Source: Bradyrhizobium manausense (GTDB lineage Bacteria > Pseudomonadota > Alphaproteobacteria > Rhizobiales > Xanthobacteraceae). Taken from it: a stretch of 64,000 nucleotides of DNA. Positions 25,107 through 33,463 of this stretch are shown piece by piece. The number at the start of each line of letters is the position of its first letter. The stretch's first letter is position 1. The notes under the pieces are model-generated. The model was not told where the DNA came from. It did no database searches and saw only the letters and a list, made by a program, of their open reading frames with translations. The stretch is taken from the NCBI RefSeq assembly GCF_018131105.1, contig NZ_JAFCJI010000001.1, positions 3,942,001-4,006,000 on the forward strand, in the 5' to 3' direction. The position numbers were made by a program, and so were the translations under genes.

Positions 25107-26039
25107 ATGGATTCACGCCAGCTCCGCTATTTCATTGCCGTCTACGAGCAGCGGAACCTGTCGCGCGCCGCTGACCAAGTGAACGTCGCCCAATCCGCGC
25201 TCAGCCATCATATCTCGAATCTGGAGGCCGAGTTTGCAACGCCGCTGTTCGAGCGCAAGTCGCGCGGCATGGACCCGACCGCGGCCGGCGAGCGGCTTTA
25301 CGAGCATGCCCGCATCATCCTGCGCGCGATGGCGGAGGCCGAGACCGAGGTGCGCGAGGGCGCGCGCGTCATTGCCGGCGAGATCTCGATCGGCATGGCC
25401 AATTCCGGCGTCAAGGCGATCGGCGTGGAGCTGATGCGGACGGTGCTGACGAAGTATCCCAAGCTCAAGCTGTCGCTCACCGAGAGCCTGTCGGGCGCGA
25501 CGCTGATGCACCTGATGGTCTCCAACGTCGACCTCGCGCTGGTCTACAATCCGCCGTCGGAGAAGGAGCTGATCACGGAGGCCGTGCTCGAAGAGGAGAT
25601 GTTCCTGGTCGGCATTCCCAAACTCGTCGGCAAGGCCAAGACTCCCATCCGCTTCGAGGAGCTGAGCCGGCTGCCGCTGATACTGCTGCGCTACGGCCTC
25701 GGCCTCTCCTCGCGCGCGCTGCTGGACGATCCGGTCCTGCTCAAGCGGCTCGAGGGCGGCGCGATCCTGCACGCCAACTCGATTACGGGCATGACCGGTG
25801 CACTGGTGGAGGGGCTCGGTTGCACCATCGCGACAAAACTGTTCGCTCGGGAGGAGCTCGCCGCCGGACGCCTGGTCGCGCGCGAAGTGATTGCCCCAAA
25901 GCTCACTCGCACGCTCTATCTCTGCCGCCTGCGCAACCGCCCAATGACCTACGCGATGGAAGAGATGCGACGGTTGATGCTCGAAATGATCGCCGAGCAG
26001 GTGCGCAGCGGCAGTTGGCAGGCGACGCTGGTTGAGTGA
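25107..26039 (+). CDS. LysR-family transcriptional regulator
   Basis: A 310-residue LysR-type regulator. It has an N-terminal winged helix-turn-helix starting MDSRQLRYFIAVYEQRNLSRAADQ and a signal-sensing domain of the periplasmic-binding type, which includes AGEISIGMANSGVKAIGVELM. It is divergent from the CoA-transferase/lyase operon and upstream of an MFS carrier in the same orientation, which suggests control of that small catabolic unit by an acid or acyl-CoA inducer. The inducer cannot be inferred. ATG 25107. Confidence 0.92.
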   Translation: MDSRQLRYFIAVYEQRNLSRAADQVNVAQSALSHHISNLEAEFATPLFERKSRGMDPTAAGERLYEHARIILRAMAEAETEVREGARVIAGEISIGMANSGVKAIGVELMRTVLTKYPKLKLSLTESLSGATLMHLMVSNVDLALVYNPPSEKELITEAVLEEEMFLVGIPKLVGKAKTPIRFEELSRLPLILLRYGLGLSSRALLDDPVLLKRLEGGAILHANSITGMTGALVEGLGCTIATKLFAREELAAGRLVAREVIAPKLTRTLYLCRLRNRPMTYAMEEMRRLMLEMIAEQVRSGSWQATLVE

Positions 26040-26052
26040 GGAGCGCTTCCGG

Positions 26053-26140
26053 CGTCATGGCCGGGCTTGACCCGGCCATCCACGCCTTGCCGCGCAGCAC
26101 GAAGAACGTGGATGCCCGGGACGAGCCCGGGCATGACGAC
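26053..26140. repeat. intergenic palindrome (cgtcatggccgggctt type), copy 1
   Basis: CGTCATGGCCGGGCTTGACCC pairs with GGGCCCGGGCATGACG-type arms (GGATGCCCGGGACGAGCCCGGGCATGACGAC). A second member with the same arms is at 38611-38698. The rest of the gap to the MFS gene (26141-26323) shows nothing recognisable except the AGGAC before the start. Confidence 0.75.
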
Positions 26141-26323
26141 AGTCCCGCCGGGGCGAGGTCAGGAAAGATCGAGTTCGAAAATCTCGAACGCTTCCATCGA
26201 TATGTTCGTCTGGATTTCCGGCTGACGGCGGCCAACATGGCGCGGTCCGGCAGAGCTTGCGAAAAACCTCAGAGATGAGCCGCCGGGAACCGCGCGCGAT
26301 CCGCGCGCCACGGGGAGGACATC

Positions 26324-27739
26324 ATGAGCGTTGTCGGCATCGACACAGGGTTTGAGCTCGGCGCTACGCCTTCAGGACCGGACGAGATCTCGCGGCGGCT
26401 CGAGGCAATGCCGGCCACGGGCCATGTCTGGAAGCTCATCGTCCTGCTGTCGCTCGGCGGCTGTTTCGAGATCTACGATCTGTTCCTGACCGGCTACATC
26501 GCGCCGGGCCTCAGCCGCAGCGGACTATTAAGCACCACGACGCAGGCCTTTTTCGGCTTCTCCGGCATCGGCGCCTTCGTCGCTGCGACCTTTGCCGGCC
26601 TGTTCGTCGGCACCTTCTTCCTCGGCTTCCTCGCCGACCGTTTCGGCCGGCGCGCGATCTTCACCTACGCCCTGCTCGGCTATACCGCGGCGTCCGTGAT
26701 CATGGCCTGCCAGACCTCTTCAGGCGGCCTGTTGCTCTGGCGCTTCCTCGCCGGGGTCGGCATCGGCATCGAGGTCATCACCATCGACGCCTACATCACC
26801 GAGCTGGTGCCGAGCCGGATGCGCGGCCGCGCCTTTGCGGTGAACCAGGCGATCATGTTCATCGCCGTTCCCATCGTCGCGTTCCTCGCCTGGTGGCTGG
26901 TGCCGCTCGCGCCCTACGGCATCGAGGGCTGGCGCTGGGTGGTGCTGATCGGCGCCGCCGCCAGCATGATCATCTGGGTGCTGCGCCTGTTCCTGCCCGA
27001 GAGCCCGCTCTGGCTCGCCCGCCACGGCCGCACCGAGGAAGCATTCCGGATTCTCGCCACGCTCGAGGCCAGAGGCGGCGGCGCGGCGCCGGGGCCCTCA
27101 GCTCCGGTTGCCCGGCCAGCGACGCAGGCGACCGGGCACATCGGCTTCGCCGATCTGTTCCGCCCGCCCTATCTCTCGCTCGTCGTCCTGTTCATGGTGT
27201 TCAACCTCTGCCAGGCCTTCGGCTTCTACGGCTTCGCCAATTGGGTCCCGACCCTGCTGGTCGCGAAGGGCATCACCGTCACCAAGAGCCTGCAATATTC
27301 CTTCATCGTCGCGTTCGCCTACCCGATCTCGCCGCTGCTCGCGGCGAGCTTCGCCGATAGATTCGAACGCCGCTGGATCATCGCGGGAGCCTGCATCGCC
27401 ATCATCGTGTTCGGCATGGCGTTCGCCCAATTGACCGAGCCGGCGCTGCTGATCGTCTGCGGCGTGCTGCTGACGGCCTGCAACACGACGATGTCCTACG
27501 CCTATCATGCCTACCAGACCGAAGTGTTCCCGACCCAGATCCGCGCGCAGGCGTCCGGCCTCGTCTATTCGATGAGCCGGCTGAGCGCGACATTCTCGGG
27601 CTTCATCGTCGCCTACATGCTGAAGGAAGCCGGCGTCATCGGCGTGTTCGGCCTGATCACCGTGGCGATGCTGATCGTGGTGATCGCCATGTCGCTGTTC
27701 GGCCCCGATGTCCGCGGCAAGGCGCTGGACACGGTGTAG
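26324..27739 (+). CDS. MFS metabolite:proton symporter
   Basis: A 471-residue transporter with twelve predicted helices. Characteristic motifs include the first-loop ADRFGRRAIF, a second conserved region RFLAGVGIGIE and PESPLWLARHGRTEE after helix 6, which matches the metabolite:H+ symporter (sugar/organic acid) subfamily. The N-terminus is cytoplasmic. Start ATG 26324. It is next to LysR and opposite the CoA-transferase/lyase pair, so uptake of the acid that the pair degrades is a plausible role. Confidence 0.87.
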   Translation: MSVVGIDTGFELGATPSGPDEISRRLEAMPATGHVWKLIVLLSLGGCFEIYDLFLTGYIAPGLSRSGLLSTTTQAFFGFSGIGAFVAATFAGLFVGTFFLGFLADRFGRRAIFTYALLGYTAASVIMACQTSSGGLLLWRFLAGVGIGIEVITIDAYITELVPSRMRGRAFAVNQAIMFIAVPIVAFLAWWLVPLAPYGIEGWRWVVLIGAAASMIIWVLRLFLPESPLWLARHGRTEEAFRILATLEARGGGAAPGPSAPVARPATQATGHIGFADLFRPPYLSLVVLFMVFNLCQAFGFYGFANWVPTLLVAKGITVTKSLQYSFIVAFAYPISPLLAASFADRFERRWIIAGACIAIIVFGMAFAQLTEPALLIVCGVLLTACNTTMSYAYHAYQTEVFPTQIRAQASGLVYSMSRLSATFSGFIVAYMLKEAGVIGVFGLITVAMLIVVIAMSLFGPDVRGKALDTV

Positions 27740-27756
27740 CCTCAGCTCTCTCCACG

Positions 27757-27845
27757 CGTCATTGCGAGGAGCGAAGCGACGAAGCAATCCAGAGTCGTTC
27801 CATAGAGACAGTCTGGATTGCTTCGCTGCGCTCGCAATGACGGGG
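27757..27845. repeat. intergenic palindrome (cattgcgag type), copy 2
   Basis: GTCATTGCGAGGAGCGAAGCGACGAAGCAATCCAGA pairs with CTGGATTGCTTCGCTGCGCTCGCAATGAC. It is the same family as 19305-19388, between the MFS gene and the convergent sedolisin gene, where it may act as a bidirectional terminator. Confidence 0.75.
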
Positions 27846-27858
27846 GAGAGAGCATAGC

Positions 27859-29514
27859 TCACGCCGCCAGCAGGTTCTGCAATGCCGCGCCGTTGGGTAC
27901 ACCGAGGCCGGAGCAGGCATCCCAGCCGGGGCCGGCCTTGTACATGCCGCGCAGGGAGCCGGTGATGTCGTTGTTGCCGACGGTGATGTCGCGGAACACG
28001 CCGTGCCCATGCGAGGCATAGATCAGCGGATTGATGAAGCCGACCGTCTTGCCGAACTTCTTGGTCGTGGCCTCGTTGATGCGGGCGATCAGTCCGGCCA
28101 TCAGCGGCGCTACCGCGCTGGTGCCGCCGATCGTGGTCATGACACCGTTGAGAAAGATCTGGTAGCCGGTCGCGGGATCGGCGTCGCCCGCAACATCGGG
28201 CACACCGCGGCCGCTCCGATGCGCCGGCGATTTCGGCACATGCGCATTGGCCTGATATTTCGGCTCCGCAAACATCACGCTGACGCCACCGCCGCCGGCG
28301 CCGTCCTGCGGACCACCGTTCCAGACGACCTCGGTGATCGTGCCGTTCGAGGCTCTCAGATTGGTCCCGCCGCAGGCGAGTGCAAAGGGGCTCGACGCGG
28401 GGAAGTCGGCGTGCGGTTTGCCATCCCAGCCTTCGGCCATGTCCGCCGACCCGTTGTCGCCGGACGCGACGCAGACGGTGACGCCCATCGCCGCAGCGTC
28501 GCGGATCGCTTCATTGAGGCCGTCCATGAATTGCTGTGAGCTCTCCGGATCCTCCGGTCCGCCCCAGCTGATCGAGATCACCGATGGCTTTCGCGCGGTG
28601 TCATGGACCGCGGCCTTCACCGCGTCGATGAAGCCGTTGGTGGTGTTGGGCGCGAAATAAACCACGATCCTGGCACCGGGCGCGATCGCGCCGGCGACCT
28701 CGACGTCGAGCACGACCTCGCCGTCGGCGTCGGAATGGCCGGGCTTGTTGGCGCCGCCGTCGACGCTCGCGGGAACGACCTTCGGCATCGGGATCCCCGC
28801 CTTCTTGAAGAAGGTTTTCAGGTCCGAGGTCTTGTAGCCTGCGCCGGTGGGATGACCCTTGGTGTCGATGTCGTTGAGCTCGATGATGGCGATGCACTGC
28901 CCGGCGCCGGTCTCGCCGCCCGGGAAATTGTAGAGCTGTGCGATCTGTTCGACCGAAAAGCTGCCGCCCTGCCCCGCACGCGCGGTCGCGCCCTTCTTCG
29001 CTGTCTTGCTGGCCGCCTTGCGCCGGAAATGCGGCTGCGCCACGGGCCGGTTGTCGAGGCCGTGCACGCCGATCACAATGCCTTCGAGCTCGGCCGGGAT
29101 CTGCACATTGCCCCTGCGCATGCGATAGGTCGCGCCGTCATGCTTGACCTTGTTGAGCTTGACGCCGAACGCCGCACCCATCGCCTTCACGGTGCCGGTC
29201 AGCTTCACCGTGCGGGAGGCCAGGTGCACGCTCTTGACGTTGAGATCATGGTGATGCGCGAAATCATCGATCTTGGCGACGTCGGCCGTATCGGCGCCCA
29301 TCTGCTCGGCAAACTCCGTGCGAGAAAGATATTGCCGCTCGCGCGGCGGTTGCGCGCCGAGCGCCATCACCTGCTCGTCGTCGGCGCGTTTGGCGCGCAG
29401 GCGAACGCTGATCTCGATTTCCTGCCTGGAATCGGCCGCGCCGACGAGCTTGGCCCCCTTCGGCAATTTCCGGGCGCTGTTCGCCAGCGTGACACGCTTA
29501 GTCGAGCTTGCCAT
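27859..29514 (-). CDS. S53 family peptidase (sedolisin/kumamolisin-like)
   Basis: A 551-residue serine-carboxyl peptidase. The N-terminal 190 residues form a pro-domain of the Pro-kumamolisin type. The catalytic domain has the Glu/Asp pair around DADGEVVLDVEVAGAIAPGA, the SGDNGSADM aspartate region and Ser466 in GGTSAVAPLMAGL. The family is acid-active and usually secreted, but no classical signal peptide is visible here: the start is MASSTKRVTLANSARKLPKG, so either export is unusual or it is intracellular. ATG 29514; the longer frame to 29553 adds no signal. It is divergent from a phosphorylase-superfamily gene. Confidence 0.85.
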   Translation of the reverse strand: MASSTKRVTLANSARKLPKGAKLVGAADSRQEIEISVRLRAKRADDEQVMALGAQPPRERQYLSRTEFAEQMGADTADVAKIDDFAHHHDLNVKSVHLASRTVKLTGTVKAMGAAFGVKLNKVKHDGATYRMRRGNVQIPAELEGIVIGVHGLDNRPVAQPHFRRKAASKTAKKGATARAGQGGSFSVEQIAQLYNFPGGETGAGQCIAIIELNDIDTKGHPTGAGYKTSDLKTFFKKAGIPMPKVVPASVDGGANKPGHSDADGEVVLDVEVAGAIAPGARIVVYFAPNTTNGFIDAVKAAVHDTARKPSVISISWGGPEDPESSQQFMDGLNEAIRDAAAMGVTVCVASGDNGSADMAEGWDGKPHADFPASSPFALACGGTNLRASNGTITEVVWNGGPQDGAGGGGVSVMFAEPKYQANAHVPKSPAHRSGRGVPDVAGDADPATGYQIFLNGVMTTIGGTSAVAPLMAGLIARINEATTKKFGKTVGFINPLIYASHGHGVFRDITVGNNDITGSLRGMYKAGPGWDACSGLGVPNGAALQNLLAA

Positions 29515-29785
29515 GACTTCCTCCGTTTGTGATTGAAAGGCGGATTGTCGCACCTCAACTATAGGTGTAGTCTCGCAGACGGATTGGTTCAGACGATTGA
29601 GCGAATATTTTCAAAACAACCCTTGTTTTTAAGGGCAAATGCTCTTCTGCCTCAAATCGACACGGAATCGGTCAATAGCTCCGACCATTCCGTGAATAGG
29701 TCTTCGATCTAGAATTGCAGCCGTCGGCGCGACTTGTCCGACCGACGGAAGACGTTTGTCGAAATCAATTGGCGGAGACCGCGTG
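29515..29785. promoter_or_regulatory. dyad-rich intergenic region between divergent genes
   Basis: A relatively AT-rich 271-base gap. It contains the dyad ACGGAATCGGTC...GACCATTCCGT (29662-29693), the dyad CCGTCGG (29721-29727) with CCGACGG (29742-29748), and a small hairpin CCCTTGTTTTTAAGGG (29621-29636). These are candidate operators or leader structures for the two divergent genes. Confidence 0.45.
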
Positions 29786-30955
29786 ATGCCTGCTGACCGC
29801 AAATGGGTTGAGAAAAATCTCGGGTTCGATCCAATCACCACACCGCCGCCGCGCCAGACCTTCGTGGTCAAGCGCATCGCGGATGCCGCCGCGAAGAAGA
29901 CCGCCAAGATCGCGCCCGAAGATTTTCAGCGCGAGATCATCGATTTCGATTCTGAATCAACCGAAGGCCGCGAGTTCATGGCCTTCTCGACCGCGACCGG
30001 GCTGTCGCGCTTCACCGACATTCGCTGGCCCAAGGGGCTCGCGCCGCAGACCGGGCCGAAGCCGGGCAATGGCAAGGGCCCGCTGCCGCGTGCCGACGTG
30101 CTGGTGGTGACCTGGACCGTCGACGAAGCGCACGCAACCAGCCGCGTGCTGACGCCAGGCAAGGACTCGCATAACGACTACGTCCCCTACACGCACAATT
30201 ACGCAACCATCTCGAAGAAGATGCGCAACGGCTGCCCGGCCAGGGAGCTGAAGCGGCTCGGCGCCTTCTGGACCACCACAATCGGCAACAAGAAGGTCGT
30301 GGTCTTCAAATCCGACTCGCACATGTCGCAGGATGGCCCGCAGCTGCCCAACATCGACGTCTGGCGCCAGATCATCACCGAGGTGCAGCCGACGCTCGTC
30401 ATCACCACGGGCACGGCCGGCGGCATCGGCAGGCAGGTCGAGGTCGGCGACGTCGTCGTCAGCCCGATCGTTCGCTTCGATTGCCTCTCGAAGTTCAAGA
30501 AGCAGCCGTTTGCGCAGGCGCATTTCTCCAGCAAGCCCGCCAGGACGACGAAATTCGCCGCGGCCAAGACGCTGTTCAAGGCCAATGCCGGGCAATTGCC
30601 GAAGACCAATACCAGGCCCCCAAAGATTTTCGTCGTGAAGCCGAGTGGGCTGTCGTCCTCCGTGGTCACGACTGATTTCTTCGGCTTCGACACCTCGGAC
30701 AACCACTTCCATCTCCAGGGCCTCGGCGACGTTTCCGAAATGGGCGACGCCATCCTGGGCCTCGTCGCCCAAGAGATGGGCGCCAAGGCGCCGCGCTGGC
30801 TCGCGATCCGCAACGTCTCCGACCCGCAGATCAAGGCCGAGGGCACGCTGAAGCAGCAGGAACAGATCGCCGCCCAGATCTACAAAGGGTTCGGTCGCTG
30901 GAGCACCGTCTGCAGCGCCATCACCTGCTGGGCGAGCATCGTGGCGGAGCCGTAG
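29786..30955 (+). CDS. nucleoside phosphorylase/nucleosidase-superfamily protein
   Basis: A 389-residue protein. After an unfamiliar N-terminal segment of about 100 residues there is a phosphorylase-like domain: ADVLVVTWTVDEAHA (first strand), VITTGTAGGIGRQVEVGDVVVS (phosphate/ribose loop region) and EMGDAILGLVAQEMG followed by WLAIRNVSDPQI, which resemble the PNP/MTA-SAH nucleosidase superfamily. The ligand is unknown. ATG 29786 with GGAGAC upstream was taken; an in-frame GTG lies just before it. It is divergent from the S53 peptidase and apparently alone. Confidence 0.68.
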   Translation: MPADRKWVEKNLGFDPITTPPPRQTFVVKRIADAAAKKTAKIAPEDFQREIIDFDSESTEGREFMAFSTATGLSRFTDIRWPKGLAPQTGPKPGNGKGPLPRADVLVVTWTVDEAHATSRVLTPGKDSHNDYVPYTHNYATISKKMRNGCPARELKRLGAFWTTTIGNKKVVVFKSDSHMSQDGPQLPNIDVWRQIITEVQPTLVITTGTAGGIGRQVEVGDVVVSPIVRFDCLSKFKKQPFAQAHFSSKPARTTKFAAAKTLFKANAGQLPKTNTRPPKIFVVKPSGLSSSVVTTDFFGFDTSDNHFHLQGLGDVSEMGDAILGLVAQEMGAKAPRWLAIRNVSDPQIKAEGTLKQQEQIAAQIYKGFGRWSTVCSAITCWASIVAEP

Positions 30956-30956
30956 G

Positions 30957-31000
30957 GCATGATCCGGAAAAGTGTGACGCGGTTTTCCGAAAGATCATGC
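30957..31000. repeat. intergenic palindrome (gcatgatccggaaa type), copy 1
   Basis: GCATGATC...CCGGAAA with TTTCCGAAAGATCATGC forms an inverted repeat after the phosphorylase-like gene. Related elements are at 60733-60811 and 63396-63444. It could terminate transcription, although no obvious T-run follows. Confidence 0.75.
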
Positions 31001-31095
31001 CCAAACAATAAAGCCGCAAAGGCTGCAGGTCAGCCTCTCTTGCCGAAGCGGCCCGGGGTGTCTACCTCTCGCTGAGTGTTTCGTGAGAGGTTCCC

Positions 31096-31836
31096 ATGCT
31101 GGATGCCGCCGTGAAGGCGCTGTCGCAAATGATGTCGCCGCCGATGCGTTCGATCCTGTGGCGGTCGATCGGGCTCGCGCTGGTGCTGATCGTGGTGCTG
31201 GCGATCGGGTTGCAGCGGCTGCTGAGCTGGTTCGCCACGTATGGCGAAGTCTGGCTGGAGGGCCTGCTTGGGCCGAGCTGGCACTCATCCCTGGACGTGC
31301 TGTCCTGGATCATCTCGATTGCGGCTGGTCTTGGGGTCGTGTTCGGCAGCGTGTTCCTGATGCCCGCGATCACCTCGCTGGTGGCGAGCTTCTTCGTAGA
31401 CGACGTCGCCGACATCGTCGAGCGCGAATATTATCCGGCCGAGCGGCCGGGCACGGCGCTGCCGTTCAACCAGGCCATCCTCGAAGGCATCAAGACCGCG
31501 CTGCTGACCATCCTGGTCTATCTCGTCGCGCTGCCGCTGGTGTTTCTGGCCGGCGCCGGTTTCCTGATCTTCTTCCTCGCGGCCGCCTGGCTGCTGGGCC
31601 GCGAATATTTCGAGCTCGCCGCGATGCGCTTCCGCTCGCCGGAGGGCGCCAAGGCGATGCGGCGCGACAATGCCGCGACCATCTTCACCGCCGGCCTCTT
31701 CATTGCGGCCTTCGTCTCGATCCCTGTCGTGAACCTGGCGACGCCGATCTTCGGCATGGCCTTCATGGTTCACATGCACAAGCGGCTGTCGGGACCACGG
31801 CCCGAGTTGATCGAGCCGGCACGGCAGATGCGGTGA
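31096..31836 (+). CDS. EI24-domain membrane protein (CysZ-like)
   Basis: A 246-residue membrane protein with an N-terminal amphipathic stretch, then hydrophobic helices (SIGLALVLIVVLAIGLQ, VLSWIISIAAGLGVVFGSVF, TALLTILVYLVALPLVFLAG and others), and the pattern REYFELAAMRFRSPEGAKAMRR, which matches the EI24/CysZ family. Members are linked to sulfate uptake in some bacteria, but here the family name is all that can be said. ATG 31096 with AGAGG upstream. Convergent with the emrB remnant. Confidence 0.8.
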   Translation: MLDAAVKALSQMMSPPMRSILWRSIGLALVLIVVLAIGLQRLLSWFATYGEVWLEGLLGPSWHSSLDVLSWIISIAAGLGVVFGSVFLMPAITSLVASFFVDDVADIVEREYYPAERPGTALPFNQAILEGIKTALLTILVYLVALPLVFLAGAGFLIFFLAAAWLLGREYFELAAMRFRSPEGAKAMRRDNAATIFTAGLFIAAFVSIPVVNLATPIFGMAFMVHMHKRLSGPRPELIEPARQMR

Positions 31837-31839
31837 GCG

Positions 31840-33463
31840 CTATCGGCTCACCGGCACGCCGCATTTGCGCAGCACCGTCTTGGCGAAGCCGAACGGCGCC
31901 GGTGTAAACGGACCCGGCGGCGCCCGCGTGATCAGCGCGATGAAGCCGAGCCCGGCCATCGCCAACCAGAAGCACAGCCAGAAGCCGTCGATATAAGCGA
32001 GCACATTGGCCTCGCGCTGCACGAAGCCGGCAAGCGTGCCCACTGCGCGCGCCTGCGCCGAACCGGTGCCGTGGGCGGCGAAGTGATCGGCGAGCTGCTT
32101 CAGCGCGCGCACCACATTAACGTCGCCGACCTCCAAATTCTGGCCGATGTAGAAAGAATGAACCTGCTCACGAACGCGCAGCCACGTGCCCATCAGCGCC
32201 ACGCCGATCTCGGCACCGCCGAGCCGCATGATCTGGATGTAGGCCGCAAACGAGGTCGCGCGACTCGGATCGGAATTCGACAGCGCGATGATGATCAGCG
32301 GCAGCAGCGTGGTGGACTGGCCGCAGCAGGACGATGCCGACAAAGTCCTCACGTGCCCACTCATGGGTGAGCTGGGTGCCCCAGAGATTGGCGGCGGCGA
32401 AGCAGGCAAATCCCACCACCGTCACTGCGCGTGCATCGAAATGGCGGAGCAGCCAGATCGTAAGCGGCACCAGCACGAACATCGGCAGCGCGCCGTAAGT
32501 CAGCAGCAGCAGCCCGCTCTGCTCCGGCCGGAGCAGGCCGATATTGCCGAGGAAGTTCGGCACCAGCGACGAGTTGGAGAGCGAGCTCAGCGTGTAGAGC
32601 AGGATCACCACCAGCGACAGGCCGATGTTGCGCGAGAACAGCACGTTCACATGCGCCCAGGGCTGCCGCACCAGCGACTCGTTGACGAGGAAGGCGACGA
32701 ACAGCACTGCACCGGCAGCGAGCAGCGCCGTCACGGTACCGTTGCCAAGCCAGTCCAGCCGATTGCCCTGGTCGAGGCCGGCATAGATCATCCCGACCCC
32801 TGCGCCGAGCAGCAGCATGCCGCCCCAATCGGCCTCGCGCAGCAGCGCCCGATCAACCGGCTCGCTCGGCGTGCCCAGATAAACCATCAGGCCCATCAGC
32901 GGCGCGATCACGACGCCCTGCCAGTACAGCCATTGCCAGCCGAGATGATCGACATAGAAGCCGACAAGTGAGGTCGATGAGTCCAATGCAAAGCCGACGC
33001 GGATCGAATAGAGCGCGATCGCCGGCAGCCACCAGCGGATCGGCAGATTGCGGAACACGATCATCAGCGTCGCCGGCACGAAGGTGCCGAGCAAGAGGCC
33101 GTGCACGACGCTGAGCGCGATCAGCGTCGGATAATCGTGCACGAAAGGGATGATCAGCGAGACGACGGCGTAGACGAGGCTCGGGATCCCGAGCACGCGG
33201 CGCAGGCCGAACACGGTCGCGAGCCACGCCACCGCCGGGGCGACGAAGATCTGTGAACCGATGCCGGCCGTGGAGAGCCACGCGCCTTCGTCGAAGCTGA
33301 GCCCGAACGCACCACGGAGATCGGGCAGCCCGACCGTGGTCAGCCGGCTGTCGAAATTGGCGAGGAACGCGCCGAGCAGCACGGCGGCCACGGCAAACAG
33401 CGGTTGCGCGGCGACGCCTCCACGCGAGACGGGACCGCGTCCGGCGTCGTCATTTGCCGCCAT
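31840..33463 (-). pseudogene. DHA2-family MFS efflux pump EmrB-like, frameshifted
   Basis: Two frames make one EmrB-type 14-helix drug/H+ antiporter. Frame one starts at ATG 33463 and reads about 380 residues, through PFLANFDSRLTTVGLPDL-type and PWAHVNVLFSRNIGLSLVV segments, up to EDFVGIVLL at 32324. The C-terminal part (GQSTTLLPLIIIALSNSDPS, RLGGAEIGVALMGTWLRVRE) continues in another frame from 32322 to 31840. The shift near 32318-32330 is one extra base in frame terms. Family alignment suggests about three residues are missing, compatible with an 8-base deletion. It may be a real mutation or a sequence error; without repair the last helices are lost. It overlaps the emrA stop by 14 bases. 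Confidence 0.75.
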
